Of a stretch of DNA of 64,000 nucleotides, positions 9,397 through 19,433 are shown in pieces. The stretch spans positions 310,001 to 374,000 of the forward strand of contig JADJPD010000010.1 of NCBI GenBank assembly GCA_016713435.1. Direction: 5' to 3'. The position numbers and the translations under genes are program-made. Origin of the DNA: Gemmatimonadota bacterium. Its GTDB lineage: Bacteria; Gemmatimonadota; Gemmatimonadetes; Gemmatimonadales; GWC2-71-9. Below the pieces are notes generated by a model. The model searched no databases. It was not told where the DNA came from and saw nothing but the letters and a program-made list of their open reading frames with translations. Position 1 is the first letter of the stretch; each line of letters opens with the position of its first letter.

Positions 9397-10715
9397 TCTA
9401 CCTGCCGTCCCGGCGCTGGTACCTGGTGGCGGCGGCGCTCGCCCTCGTGGCGCCGCTGGCCCTGCTGTGGCCGCGGGCGGTGGTGGTGCTGCTGCTCCTC
9501 GATGTGGTGTGGGTGCTGGCGTTCGTCGTGGACGCCTGGCGGCTGGCGGGGCTCGGCGACGCCGTGCCCGCCGTGGCGCGTGCGGCGCCACCGGCCTTCT
9601 CGCTCGGGCGGCCGCTGCCGGTGACGTATCGCTGGTCGCACCCGCTCCCGCGCCCGCTCACGCTGCTGGTGCGGGAGCACTGGCCGGCGCCGCTGGCGGG
9701 GCCGCGGGAGCGCGCGCTCACGCTCCCGCCCGGGACCGCGTTCGAGGAAGGACTCGAGCTGGTCCCGCTGCACCGGGGCCGGGCCGACGGGGGGACCCTG
9801 GCGCTCCGGCTCCTCGGACCGTGGGGCCTGGCCTGGCGCCAGGTGCGCCGCGAGCTGCCCTGGCGTGCCACGGTGTACCCGAACCTCGTGGGCGCGTCGC
9901 TCCGCTCGCTGCCCACGCAGGCGCAGCGCCGCCGCGAGGCCGGCTTCCGCGCGGTGCGGCGGATCGGGGAGGGGCGGATGTTCGAGAGCCTCAAGGAGTG
10001 GGTCCCGGGCGAGGACACCCGCACCATCGACTGGAAGGCCACCGCGCGCCGGGGCAAGGTGATGGCCCGCCAGTACGAGGATGAACGGCGGCAGCAGGTG
10101 CTCATCGTCATCGACTGCGGGCGGGCGCTGGCGGCGGAGCATGCCGAGGGGCGGTCCCGGCTCGAGGCCGTGGTGGAGGCGGCGCTGCGGCTGGCGCACA
10201 GCGCGGAGGAGCACGACGACAACGTGGGCCTCATGGCCTTCGCCGACACGGTGCAGCAGTTCGTGCCGCCGGCCCGCGGGCGGCGGGCGCTCCGTGCGGT
10301 GCTCGACGCGCTCGCCGAGGTGGAGGGGAAGCTGGTGGAGCCGGACTATCCCGCGGCCTTCGCCTACCTGGCCGATCGGAACCGCAAGCGCGCCCTCACC
10401 GTGATCTTCACCGACGTCATCGACCGCACGGCGAGCGAGGCGCTGCTGGCCCAGGCGGGCGCGCTCCGGCCCCGGCACGTGCCGCTCACGGTGGCGCTCC
10501 GCGATCCCGCGCTGGAACTGGTGGCCACCGCCCGGCCGGCCACCACCGCCGGCGCCTTCGAGCGTGCGGCCGCCGAGGAACTGCTGCAGGCGCGCGAGGA
10601 GGCGCTGGCCGACATGCGGGCCCGGGGCGTGCTCGTGCTGGATGTCCCGCCGGCGGGGGCCGCCGCTGCCGTGGTGGACCAGTACAATCACCTCAAGCGG
10701 CGCGGCGTGATCTGA
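9393..10715 (+). CDS. DUF58 domain-containing protein (vWA-like MoxR partner)
   Basis: The 440-residue protein starts with two closely spaced membrane helices (WYLVAAALALVAPLALLW and VVVLLLLDVVWVLAFVV). An extracellular or linker beta domain follows, then the DUF58 signature FESLKEWVPGEDTRTIDWKA and TARRGKVMARQYEDE. The last third has a vWA-like fold with VLIVIDCGRAL, DDNVGLMAFADTV and ALTVIFTDVID, in which the strict MIDAS DxSxS is altered to DCGRA. GTG 9393 overlaps the MoxR stop. It closes the operon, and a strong hairpin lies 20 bases after its stop. Family link to MoxR is established; exact function unknown. Confidence 0.92.
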
Positions 10716-10735
10716 CGCGGCGGGATCCGGCACGC

Positions 10736-10765
10736 ACAACGGGCCGCCACTTGGCGGCCCGTTGT
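10736..10765. terminator. Bidirectional hairpin between convergent DUF58 and Rieske genes
   Basis: The perfect 13-bp inverted repeat ACAACGGGCCGCC ... GGCGGCCCGTTGT has a 4-base loop (ACTT). It sits between two convergent stops, 20 bases from each gene. A long U-run is lacking, as is common in very GC-rich genomes, but the ends of the stem give a short A/T-rich edge in either direction. Confidence 0.75.
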
Positions 10766-10784
10766 CGTTCCCGGCCCGGCGGTG

Positions 10785-11942
10785 TCAGCCGGCCAGGTTG
10801 GGGAAGATCACCTGCGCCGGGTGCTCCATGGCGCGGATGTAGTCCCGGTCGAACGCCGCCGAGACCGACTCGCGCCGCGAATACGGGCCGGGGGTGTAGC
10901 TCCGGGAGGTCACGCCCTGCTGCGACAGCTCGCAGACGTGCCAGTCCTCGCGGTTGGTCATGTCCCAGAACCGGGTGCCGTCCTCGATGTCGAAGGCGGG
11001 ATCGGCGAGCGTGGCCGGGTGGAAGAGCCAGCTGCAGAAGACCCGGGTGCGGTCCACCGCCACGGGCCAGAGCACGTGGAACATCACGTAGTCGGGGTGC
11101 AGGCTCAGCAGCATGTTGGGCATGATGCTGTAGTAGTACACCCGGTCGTGGTCCTCCTCGGGGAGCGTCGCGCTCACGGGGACGCCGCAGACGCGCCCCG
11201 TCAGGGTCATGCTCCTGGCATCCTCGGCCAGGACCATGTAGCCGCCGAGGTAGGGGCCGTCGGTGAGGTCGTTCTCGCCGAGGGAGGGCGGGGTGCGCTT
11301 GGTGAGGGTGGGGTGCACCAGCGGGCAGTGATAGCACTCCGAGTAGTTCTGGACGATGAGCTTCCAGTTGGCCCGGATGTCGTACTCGATGGTCTTGCCG
11401 AGCCTGAGGGAGGGCATCGCGAAGCGCGTGAAGCGGCCGAGCAGCGGGGCGTGGGTCTCCTCGAAGCTGGCGGGGTTCTCGGCGAGGTTGATGAAGATGA
11501 ACCCCTCCCAGAGCGCGAGCGGCACGGCCTTGAGCGGCCAGTCGGCCTTCCGGAACCCCTCGAGGTCGTGGGTGGCGGGCGCGCCGATCAGGCGGCCGTC
11601 GAGCCCGTAGGTCCAGGCGTGGTAGGGGCACTGGATGGTCTCGCTGAACTGTCCCTGGTGCTCCTCGCAGATCCGGCTGCCGCGGTGGCGGCAGACGTTG
11701 TAGAAGGCGCGGACGGTGCCCTGCTGGTCGCGCAGGATGATGATGCTCTCGCCGGCCACCTCGAGCAGGAAGTAGTCCCCGGGGCGCGCCACCTTCTCCT
11801 CCCGGTCCACGCAGAGCCACTGGCGGCGGAAGAGCTTCTCCTCCTCCTCGGCGAGCAGGGCGGGATCGGTGAAGTAGCGGCGGGGCAGCGTGGTCTGTCC
11901 GTGGGTGGGCAGTTCGCGCGGCTTCCAGACGATGGCGGTCAC
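10785..11942 (-). CDS. Rieske non-heme iron oxygenase, alpha subunit
   Basis: This 385-residue aromatic-ring-hydroxylating-type oxygenase uses electrons passed by a Rieske cluster to activate O2 at a mononuclear iron. The [2Fe-2S] ligands are C84, H86 (YNVCRHRG) and C105, H108 (QCPYHAWTYGLDG). The catalytic domain has NWKLIVQNYSECYHCPLVHP, giving iron ligands H205 and H210, with an Asp ligand likely in the FWDMTNREDW stretch. Sequence style is close to the choline/carnitine monooxygenase branch (PRRYFTDPALLAEEEEKLF). No ferredoxin, reductase or beta subunit lies nearby, so the electron donor is encoded elsewhere. Substrate cannot be read from sequence. Confidence 0.92.
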   Translation of the reverse strand: MTAIVWKPRELPTHGQTTLPRRYFTDPALLAEEEEKLFRRQWLCVDREEKVARPGDYFLLEVAGESIIILRDQQGTVRAFYNVCRHRGSRICEEHQGQFSETIQCPYHAWTYGLDGRLIGAPATHDLEGFRKADWPLKAVPLALWEGFIFINLAENPASFEETHAPLLGRFTRFAMPSLRLGKTIEYDIRANWKLIVQNYSECYHCPLVHPTLTKRTPPSLGENDLTDGPYLGGYMVLAEDARSMTLTGRVCGVPVSATLPEEDHDRVYYYSIMPNMLLSLHPDYVMFHVLWPVAVDRTRVFCSWLFHPATLADPAFDIEDGTRFWDMTNREDWHVCELSQQGVTSRSYTPGPYSRRESVSAAFDRDYIRAMEHPAQVIFPNLAG

Positions 11943-12054
11943 GGGGGCACCTGCTGCGGGTGGAGTGGTTGCCGGGAATCTGGCATTCGGCCTGCACGCA
12001 CGGAAGGGCGGTGCGCCCCCTGCCGCTTCCCCCGTTGCCCGCTAGCATTGGGGC

Positions 12055-14725
12055 ATGCCGCGCCCCGTCGTCCACCTGATCCCCCACACGCACTGGGACC
12101 GCGAGTGGTACCTGCCGCTGGGCGGGTTCCGCGCACGCCTCGCCGAGGCGGTGGATGGCGTCCTCGGGGTGCTGCACGCGGTGCCGGAGGTGCCGGCCTT
12201 CCACCTCGACGGCCAGACCGTGCTGCTCGAGGACTACCTGGCGCTGCGCCCGGAGCGGCGGGACGACGTGGCGCAGGCCCTGCTGGGGGGACGCCTCACC
12301 AGCGGCCCGTGGTACGTGCTGGCCGACGAGCAGGTGCCCGCGGGCGAGGCACTGCTCCGGAACCTGGCCCTCGGGCGGCTGGACCTCACCCGCCTGACGG
12401 GGCGGGTGCCCGACCCCGGGACGCAGTGCTGCTACAGCCCGGATGCCTTCGGCCACCCGGCGGTGCTGCCGGCGCTCGCCGCGGAGTTCGGGCTCGCGAG
12501 CGCGGTGGTGTGGCGCGGGCTGCATCCCGATCGCACCGGCGGGAAGGACCTGGCCTGGTGGCGGGCGCCGGACGGGCGCCGCCTGCTGGCGTACCACCTG
12601 CCCGCCGACGGCTACGAGATCGGCTCCAACCTGCTGGTGGCGGACGAGGCCTTGCCCGGCGCCTGGGCGCGGGTCAAGGCGGCGCTGCTGCCCCGCGCGG
12701 CGACCCGCCACGTGGCGGTGCTGGTGGGCGCCGATCACCACGCCGTGGACCCGGCGCTGCCGGCCCTGCCGGCGCGGCTGTCGGTCACGGACGCGGGGTG
12801 CGAGTTCCGGCTGTCCTCGCTGCCCGCGTTCCTCGCCGCCGCGCGTGAAGCTGCCGGGGAGCTGCCGGAGCTCCGGGGCGAACTGCGCTGGTCCTACGGG
12901 TACACCTGGACCCTGCAGGGGGCGCACGCGACGCGCGCCCCGCTCAAGCGCCGCAACGCGGCCGTGGAACTGCTGCTGGCCCGGCAGGCCGAGCCACTCG
13001 CCGTGCTGGCCGGCACCCCGGGCGTGGCGGGGACGCTGGAGCGGGCCTGGCGCGAGGTGGTGCAATGCCAGTTCCACGACACCCTCTCGGGGACCGTCCA
13101 CGACGCCGTGGCGGAGGCCATGGCCACGCGCCTCACCGACGCGGCGGCGCTGGGCGGGGAGGTGGTGCGGCGCGGCGTGCACGCGCTGGTGGGGCACGAT
13201 CCGGACCGGGCCCGGGACGGGGCGCCGGTGCGCCCCACGCTCGCGCTCTGGAACCCGGCGGCGCGACCGCGCGGCGGCGTGGTGGTGGCGGAGCTGACGT
13301 TCTTCCGGGGTGACGTGCTCGTGGGGCCGCCCGGCCCCCGCCGTCCCCGGCGCGGCCCGGGCGCGCGACCGTTTGCCCTCCGGGTGGGGGGCGTGCCCGT
13401 GATGCCGCAGGTCCTCGGCGTGGCACGCGCACAGGAACGGCTCGACGCCCCGCGCCACTACCCCGACCAGGACCTGGTGGACGTGGTCCGGGTGGCCTTC
13501 CCGCTGCCGGCCGCGGTCCCGGGCCTCGGCGGGGCAACAGTGGAGTTGACGGATGCCGATGGCGCCCCGGACGAGCCGTTCGTGGCGGCGGGACGGGCCG
13601 CCATCGGCAACGGCCACCTCCAGGTGGCCGTCAGCCCCACCGGCACCGTCCAGCTGGTGCACGCCGCCTCCGGCCGCCGGCTCGACGGCCTGGCCGAGCT
13701 CGTCAGCGAGGGCGACGCGGGCGACACCTACAGCGTGGCCCCCGTGCGCGGCGACCGGCCGGTGGCCCCGCAGGCCCGCGTTCGCGCCAGGGTGCTGGCC
13801 GAAGGGCCCTTCGTGGCCGGCCTGGGCTGGGCGGTGCGGCTGGCGCGGGCCACGGGCCGGGTGCGGGCCGAGTACACCCTGGAGCTCGTGGGCGACGAGG
13901 CCGCGGTGCGCGGCACGATCCGGCTGGAGAACCAGGCGACGGACCACCGCCTCCGGCTCCGCTTCCCGACGGGGCTCCGCGGGGCGCGCTGCGTCGCCGG
14001 GGCGCAGTTCGGCAGCGTGGAGCGGGCCCCGGTGGCGCGCCGCCCGGCGGTGCACGGGGCGCTCCGCGAGACGCCGGTGGCCACCGCGCCGGCGCATCGC
14101 TGGGTGGCGGCCGCGCGGGGCGGGGTGGGGCTCGTGGTGCTGCTGCCGGGGTTCTTCGAGTATGAATGGACGGCGCGCGGTGAGCTGCTGGTGACGCTGC
14201 TCCGCGCCACCGGGGAGCTGTCGAAGCCCGGCCTCGCCACGCGTCCCGGGCATGCCGGATGGCCCACGCCGACCCCGGGTGCCCAGTGCCTCGGCACGGA
14301 GGTCATCCCCCTGGCACTGGGCTGGGCCACCGGGGCGATGCTCGGGACGCCCCGAGCGCCTCGAGCGCCTCTGGGAGGATGCCTTCCTGCCGGTGCAGGG
14401 CACCTGGCTCCGTCAGGCCCTCGCGGAGCCGGCCGCCACGCCACCCTCAGGCCTGGCGCTCGAGGGCGAGGGACTGGTCTTCTCCAGCGCACACCCCGAG
14501 CGCAGTGGCGATGGCTTCCTGCTGCGCTGCTACAATGCGCGGCCCACCGCGGTGGCCGGCACCTGGCGCTTCGCCCGGCCGGTGGCCGCCGCGCGCCGGG
14601 TGCGCGCCGACGGTACCCCGCTTGGCCCGGCCGCCCCGGGCGCCCCCCTCACCCGGCTGTCGTTCGAGGCCGGCCCGCACGAGCTGGTCACCTTTCACCT
14701 CACCTTCGTCCCCTGGAGGCCGTGA
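12055..14725 (+). CDS. Glycoside hydrolase family 38 alpha-mannosidase, frameshifted
   Basis: GH38 enzymes hydrolyse alpha-mannosides from mannans or N-glycan-like chains. The N-terminus carries the family motif LIPHTHWDREWYLPL. The catalytic nucleophile region is YSPDAFGHPAVLPAL, followed by the helical middle domain QFHDTLSGTVHDAVAEAM and beta-sandwich domains. The first frame is good until 14350. The correct C-terminus then continues in another frame as ERLERLWEDAFLPVQG and ends HELVTFHLTFVPWRP at 14725. Removing one C from CCCC at 14350-14353 gives TPERLERLWED. Without that correction the frame falsely reads into ridA. No signal peptide is seen, so it is probably cytoplasmic. Estimated length about 890 residues. 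Confidence 0.88.
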
Positions 14726-15159
14726 TGCGCCGCCTCGCCGCCGCCTGCCTGCTCCTGCTGGCCCTCCCGCTCGCCGCGCAGCAGCGGGAAGTGCTCCCCG
14801 TCCCCGGTGCCGTGGCCGGGCTCCCGTTCTCGCCGGTGGTGAAGGTGGGGAACGTGCTCTACCTCTCGGGCCAGCTCGGCAACCGGATCGGGACGCGGGA
14901 GCTGGTGCCGGGTGGCATCCGCGCGGAGACGCGCCAGACGCTCGAGAACATCAAGACCGTGCTCACCGCCGCCGGGAGCGACCTCCAGCACGTGGTGAAG
15001 TGCACGGTGTTCCTCAAGGACATCGCCGACTACGCCGCGATGAACGAGGTGTACGCCGGCTACTGGCCGGTGGACCCGCCCGCCCGCTCCACGGTGGCGG
15101 GAGGCGGCCTGGCGCTCGGCGCGCTGGTGGAGATCGAATGCCTGGCGGTGCTGCCGTGA
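14725..15159 (+). CDS. Secreted RidA/YjgF/UK114-family protein
   Basis: RidA proteins hydrolyse reactive enamine/imine intermediates formed by PLP enzymes. This 144-residue copy starts with a cleavable signal peptide (MRRLAAACLLLLALPLAAQQ), so it acts outside the cytoplasm, unlike classical RidA. Core motifs are VGNVLYLSGQLGNRIG, TRQTLENIKTVLTAAG, VVKCTVFLKDIADYAAMNEV and PARSTVAGGGLALGALVEIE. The usual catalytic Arg of PxRxx is present as PARSTV. ATG 14725 overlaps the alpha-mannosidase TGA, indicating co-translation. Exported RidA-like proteins may have other activities. Confidence 0.88.
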   Translation: MRRLAAACLLLLALPLAAQQREVLPVPGAVAGLPFSPVVKVGNVLYLSGQLGNRIGTRELVPGGIRAETRQTLENIKTVLTAAGSDLQHVVKCTVFLKDIADYAAMNEVYAGYWPVDPPARSTVAGGGLALGALVEIECLAVLP

Positions 15160-15163
15160 GGCG

Positions 15164-15931
15164 CTAGCGCTGGAGGAGGGTGCGGGCCGAGTGGATCGCG
15201 TCGGGGCGATTGGTCACCAGGCCATTCGCCCCGTTCCGCCACCAGCGGAGGGCGGAGCGGGCGTCGTCCACCGTCCAGACGTGCACGGTGGCACCGCGGG
15301 CATGGGCGCGGCGCACGAAGCGACGGCTCGGGATGGGGAGGCCGTAGTGGAACTCCGGCACGGCGTAGTTGACGCAGCGGTCGTCCGGCGCGCCGAGGCC
15401 AAAGTAGAGGCGCGTGATGTCGCGGCGGGAGGCGCCGAGGTGGAAGGGCGGCTCGCGGAAGGCGGTGAGGGCGCGCCAGTCGTCGCCGGCCACCACGGCG
15501 CGGGGGGCGGCGCCCTCCTCGCGGAGGATGGCGGCGGCCAGCTTCCTGACCTCCACTTCCTTGATCTCGATCAGCAGCGGCACCCCGGGAAAGGCGCGCA
15601 CCACCTCCTGGAAGGTGGGGATGCGGATGCCTGTGCCGCGATACGGGGTGGCCCCGGCCAGGTCCGTGAAGTGCCGGCCGGCGTCGAGGCGCTGGAGTTC
15701 ACTCGCGGTGAGCGCGGCGAGCGGTCCCGCGCCGTCGGTGGTGCGCTCGAGCGTGGGATCGTGGAACACCATCGCCACCCCGTCCCGGGAACGACGGAGG
15801 TCGAACTCGAGCGCATCGGCGCCCTGCGCCAGCGCCAGGCGGAAGCTGGCCAGGGTGTTCTCCGGCGCGTAGGCGGCCGCGCCCCGGTGGCCGATGACCA
15901 GCTGCGCGGCAGGATCGAGGAGCGGGTTCAC
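15164..15931 (-). CDS. Glycerophosphodiester phosphodiesterase
   Basis: This 255-residue GDPD TIM-barrel enzyme hydrolyses glycerophosphodiesters to glycerol-3-phosphate and an alcohol. Catalytic motifs are IGHRGAAAYAPENTLASF (the HRG and PENT signature), ALEFDLRRSRDG, VFHDPTLERTTDG and PLLIEIKE. The C-terminal strand VHVWTVDDARSALRWW and NGLVTNRPDAI is typical. GTG 15931 overlaps the TGA of the upstream acyl-CoA ligase (GTGA). No signal peptide, so cytoplasmic. It is the last gene of a minus-strand set beginning with the ABC permeases, which suggests salvage of lipid head groups or fatty acids, though that link is inference. Confidence 0.92.
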   Translation of the reverse strand: MNPLLDPAAQLVIGHRGAAAYAPENTLASFRLALAQGADALEFDLRRSRDGVAMVFHDPTLERTTDGAGPLAALTASELQRLDAGRHFTDLAGATPYRGTGIRIPTFQEVVRAFPGVPLLIEIKEVEVRKLAAAILREEGAAPRAVVAGDDWRALTAFREPPFHLGASRRDITRLYFGLGAPDDRCVNYAVPEFHYGLPIPSRRFVRRAHARGATVHVWTVDDARSALRWWRNGANGLVTNRPDAIHSARTLLQR

Positions 15932-17540
15932 GGCACCCCGTAGTGCTGCCGGAAGCGCTCGCGCAGCGCCGTCTTCCGGAACTTGCCGGTGCTGGTGCGC
16001 GGGATGGCGTCCACCCGCACGAAGGCATCCGGCACCCACCAGCGGGGGCAGCTGGCGGTGAGGTGGGCCGCGAGCTCCGCGTCGGTCACGGTGGCGCCGC
16101 CCCGCAGCACGATGGCCGCCAGGGGGCGCTCGATCCAGCGCGGGTGCGGCACCGCCACGACGGCCGCCTCGAGGACCGCGGGATGGTTCATCAGCGCCAC
16201 CTCGAGCGCCACCGAGCTGATCCACTCCCCGCCCGACTTCACCAGGTCCTTGGCGCGGTCCCGCAGGCGGAGGGTGCCGTGCGGGTCGATGCTCACGACG
16301 TCCCCCGTGCGGAACCAGCCGTCCGGCGTGAAGCTGTCGGGCGGCGCGCCCTGGCCGAGGTAGCCCGCCGCGACGGCGGGGCCGCGCACCTCGAGCTCGC
16401 CCACGCTCTCGCCGTCCCATGGCACCAGGCCCGCCTCGCCGCGGGCGCGGACCTCGAGGAACGGGCCGGGGGTGCCGGCCCAGGTCCGGTAGCCGGGCGC
16501 GGCGGCGCCCCAGGTGGGGACCCGGTTGAGGGTGCCCACGGGAGCGAGCTCCGTCATCCCCCAGGAATGATGCAGCGGCAGACGCCATGGCGCCCCTCGA
16601 GCCCGTCGAGGAGCGCCTGCGGCATCGGGGCGCCGCCCACCACCACCATCCGGAGCGCGGAGAGATCTGCCGCGCCGGGCTCCGCGTCGAGCAACTCGAG
16701 CAGGCCCAGCCAGACGGTGGGGACGCCGGCGGTGAAGGTGACGCGCTCGCCGGCGAGCAGCGTGCGGAGCCCGCGCGCGTCGAGGTGCGCGCCCGGCAGC
16801 ACCAGGTCGGCGCCCACCATGGCGGCGGCGTAGGGGAGCCCCCACGCGTTGGCGTGGAACATGGCCACCGCCGGGAGGATCACGTCGGCCTCCCGGAGCC
16901 CGAAGAGGTCGGCCGTGGCCAGCGTGAGGGAGTGCAGGACGAGCGCCCGGTGCGAGTACACCACGCCCTTCGCGTGGCCCGTGGTGCCGGAGGTGTGGCA
17001 CATCGCGGCGGCGCAGGTCTCCGCCAGCTCCACGGCGCCCAGGTCGAGCGGCCCGGCCTCGGCGTCGACCAGGGCATCGTAGTCGAGCCAGCCCGGGCGG
17101 CGTGCGGCCCCGCCCCCGACGACCACCACCGTCGTGATGGGACTCTCCGCGAGGAACCCCTCGGCCAGCGGCACCAGCTCGGCGTCCACCAGCAGCACGC
17201 GGTCGCCCGCCTCGCGCACCACGTGGCCCAGTTCGCCGGCGCCCAGGCGGAGGTTGAGCGGGTGCAACACGGCGCCCATGGCCGGGATGGCGTAGTAGGC
17301 CTCGAGGTGCCGGTCGTGGTTCCAGCAGAGCGTGGCCACGGGCTCGCCGTCCTGCACGCCGAGGCGGCGCAGGGCGGCTGCGAGGCGGCCGGCGCGGGTG
17401 AGGAGGGCGTCGTAGGTGGTGCGGGTGAGGGTGCCGTCGGCCCGGCGGCTGGTGATGTGCTTGGTGCGGAAATGCGCCCGGGTGCGCCGGAGCAGGGCCG
17501 GCACGGTGAGGGCGTAGTCCATGGTCAGGGCGTGGAGCAT
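15928..17540 (-). CDS. Fatty acyl-CoA ligase (AMP-dependent synthetase), frameshifted
   Basis: The gene encodes an ANL-superfamily ligase that activates a fatty acid with ATP and CoA. The start MDYALTVPALLRRTRAHF is typical of medium/long-chain acyl-CoA ligases; ATGs lie at 17540 and 17523. The P-loop is CHTSGTTGHAKGVVYSHRA, the A5 motif is SWGMTELAPVG, the A7 motif DGWFRTGDVV, the hinge RLRDRAKDLVKSGGEWISS and the catalytic Lys region is RTSTGKFRKTALRERF. Two frames are needed: the first stops at 16554, the second resumes around 16581 with LPLHHSWGMTEL. A single missing base near 16582 explains this. It lies 11 bases after the dppC-like gene and overlaps the GDPD gene. Confidence 0.88.
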
Positions 17541-17551
17541 CGCGTCCCGGG

Positions 17552-18397
17552 TCAGTCGGGGTGGCCGGCGAGGTGGTCGCGGAGCGCGTCGCCGAGCAGG
17601 GTGCAGGCCACCACGGTGAGCACGAGCGCGAGGCCCGGCGCCAGCGCCACCCAGGGCGCGTTCACCAGCGTGTCCCGCCCCGAGGCGATCATCCCGCCCC
17701 AGCTCGGCGCCGGCGGCTGCACGCCGAGGCCCAGGTAACTGAGCCCGGCCTCGAGCGTGATGGCGTTCCCGACCCCGAGCGCCGCGGCGACGGTCACCGG
17801 CGTCCAGAGGCTGGGCACCAGGTGCCGGAAGGCGAGGCGGAGCCGCCGCGCCCCGAGGCTCCGCGCCGCGAGCACGAAGGGCCGCGCCATGAGCCCCACC
17901 GCCTCCCCGTACACCAGCCGCGCGATGCTCATCCACCCGGTGAGCCCCAGCACCAGCACCACCAGCACCCCGCTCGGCGGCCAGAGCGCGGCGAGCAGGA
18001 GCAGCAGCACCACACGGGGGAGGGCGAGCGCGAAGTCGGTGGCCGCCATGAGCCCGCGCCCGAGCGGGCCCCGCCACACGCCCGCCACGGTCCCCACCAC
18101 GAGCCCGATCCCCACCGCGATGGCCGTGGCGAGGAACCCCGTGAGGAGCGACACCCGCGCCCCGTGGACCAGCCGGGCCCAGACGTCGCGCCCGAAGCGG
18201 TCGGTGCCGAGGAGGTGGAAGTGTCCGTCAGGTCCATGCGCCAGCGGGGCCAGGAAGCGGGTGGCCACCACGTCGCCCTGCGCCGCGGGGTCGGCACCGG
18301 CCACCAGCGGGGCGAGGAGCGCGAGCCCCGTGAGCCCCGCGAGCAGGAGGAGGCCGGCGCGGGCCCGGCGGTCGTGGAGGAGGGCCGAGTCAGGCAT
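17552..18397 (-). CDS. Peptide/nickel-type ABC transporter permease (DppC-like)
   Basis: This 281-residue inner-membrane permease belongs to the dipeptide/oligopeptide/nickel importer class. It has the N-terminal helix (AGLLLLAGLTGLALLAPLVA), the motif HLLGTDRFGRDVWARLVHGA, about five further helices and the EAA loop FVLAARSLGARRLRLAFRHL, which contacts the ATPase. The end GLSYLGLGVQPPAPSWGGMI is a hallmark of DppC proteins. It overlaps the dppB-like stop by eight bases. No ABC ATPase gene is present in the window, so the energising subunits must be elsewhere. The divergent substrate-binding lipoprotein at 19434 is its probable partner. Confidence 0.92.
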   Translation of the reverse strand: MPDSALLHDRRARAGLLLLAGLTGLALLAPLVAGADPAAQGDVVATRFLAPLAHGPDGHFHLLGTDRFGRDVWARLVHGARVSLLTGFLATAIAVGIGLVVGTVAGVWRGPLGRGLMAATDFALALPRVVLLLLLAALWPPSGVLVVLVLGLTGWMSIARLVYGEAVGLMARPFVLAARSLGARRLRLAFRHLVPSLWTPVTVAAALGVGNAITLEAGLSYLGLGVQPPAPSWGGMIASGRDTLVNAPWVALAPGLALVLTVVACTLLGDALRDHLAGHPD

Positions 18398-19352
18398 GGC
18401 GCACCCGCGGGTCCAGCCAGGCCCGGAGCACGTCGGCCAGCAGCGTGCCGAGCACCACCAGGACGGCGCTCACCAGGGCGGCGGCCATCACCACCGGGTA
18501 GTCGCGCGCCTGCACCCCGAGCAGGAGCACCCGGCCCACGCCGGGCCACGCGAACACGCCCTCCACGAACACGGTGCCGGAGAAGAGGGCGGGCAGCGAG
18601 AGCCCGAGCAGCGTGACCACCGGCCCGAGGGCGTTGCGCAGGAGATGCCGGAGCAGCAGCCGCCGGCCGCTGAGGCCGCGGGCGCGCGCGGCCACCAGGA
18701 ACGGCTCCCGCCGCGCGTCGAACAGCGAGCCGCGCACGAAGCGCGCCGCCCCGCCCACGCCGATGAGCGTGAGCGTCACCAGCGGCAGCGCCAGGTGCCG
18801 GAGCAGGTCCACGGCGCGGGCTCCCGCCGGCAGGAAGTCCGCGTCGACGCCCGCGCCGCCGAACGCGGGCAGCCAGCCCAGCCGCCAGCTGAACACCCAC
18901 ACCAGCACCACCGCCAGCCAGTACGCCGGCACGGCGAAGAGCGCCACCGAGACCACGGAGAGGATGGTGTCGCGCCGCGCGGAGCCCTGGGCCTGGAGCA
19001 GCGCCAGCCCGATCCCGAACAGGTAGGAGAGCCCGAGCGACAGGAGCACCAGTGCGGCCGTCCACGGCCAGGCCTCGCCGAGCATGGTGGCCACGGGGCG
19101 GCCGGTGGCGAGGCTCGTGCCCCAGTCGCCCGTGGCCGCGCGGCCGAGCCAGGCGAGGACCTGGAGCGGCAGGGGCTGGTCGAGGCCGAGGGTGTGGCGC
19201 ACCGCCGCGAGCTGGGCGGCGGAGGCCCCGGGGCCGGCGAGGTGGACGGCGGGATCGCCCGGGGCCAGGTGCAGCAGCAGGAAGGTGAGCAGCACCACGC
19301 CGAGGACCACCGCGGCGGCGGCGGCGACGCGCCCGAGCAACCGGAGGAGCAT
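18390..19352 (-). CDS. Peptide/nickel-type ABC transporter permease (DppB-like)
   Basis: The 320-residue permease starts MLLRLLGRVAAAAAVVLGVV and shows the DppB pattern: LLTFLLLHLAPGDPAVHLAG, then TGDWGTSLATGRPVATML and the helices VSVALFAVPAYWLAVVLVWV. The EAA loop is REPFLVAARARGLSGRRLLL and the C-terminal part is FVEGVFAWPGVGRVLLLGVQ. It pairs with the overlapping dppC-like gene downstream. The 81-base gap to the divergent binding-protein gene must hold both promoters. The substrate class (peptide, nickel or oligosaccharide) cannot be told from the permease. Confidence 0.92.
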   Translation of the reverse strand: MLLRLLGRVAAAAAVVLGVVLLTFLLLHLAPGDPAVHLAGPGASAAQLAAVRHTLGLDQPLPLQVLAWLGRAATGDWGTSLATGRPVATMLGEAWPWTAALVLLSLGLSYLFGIGLALLQAQGSARRDTILSVVSVALFAVPAYWLAVVLVWVFSWRLGWLPAFGGAGVDADFLPAGARAVDLLRHLALPLVTLTLIGVGGAARFVRGSLFDARREPFLVAARARGLSGRRLLLRHLLRNALGPVVTLLGLSLPALFSGTVFVEGVFAWPGVGRVLLLGVQARDYPVVMAAALVSAVLVVLGTLLADVLRAWLDPRVRHA

Positions 19353-19433
19353 GGCCGGGAATCTGCCCGGGGGGCGGACCCGCCGCCAGCGGCCCGGCGT
19401 TGCGTTCGGCGGGGCGGGGCGCACCTTTCGGGC

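Noticed and set aside
10693..14403. Very long minus-strand open frame opposite the Rieske and mannosidase genes
   Set aside because: It is low-complexity Arg/His/Gly/Pro sequence, a GC-rich antisense shadow, and has no family motifs. The same applies to long shadows at 17757-19400, 21466-24579, 30332-33709, 40113-42785, 44701-47709 and 56184-58925.
12055..15159. Apparent 1034-residue mannosidase-RidA fusion
   Set aside because: Residues after the CCCC at 14350 are not mannosidase-like, while the correct ending lies in the next frame and stops at 14725. RidA has its own ATG and signal peptide.
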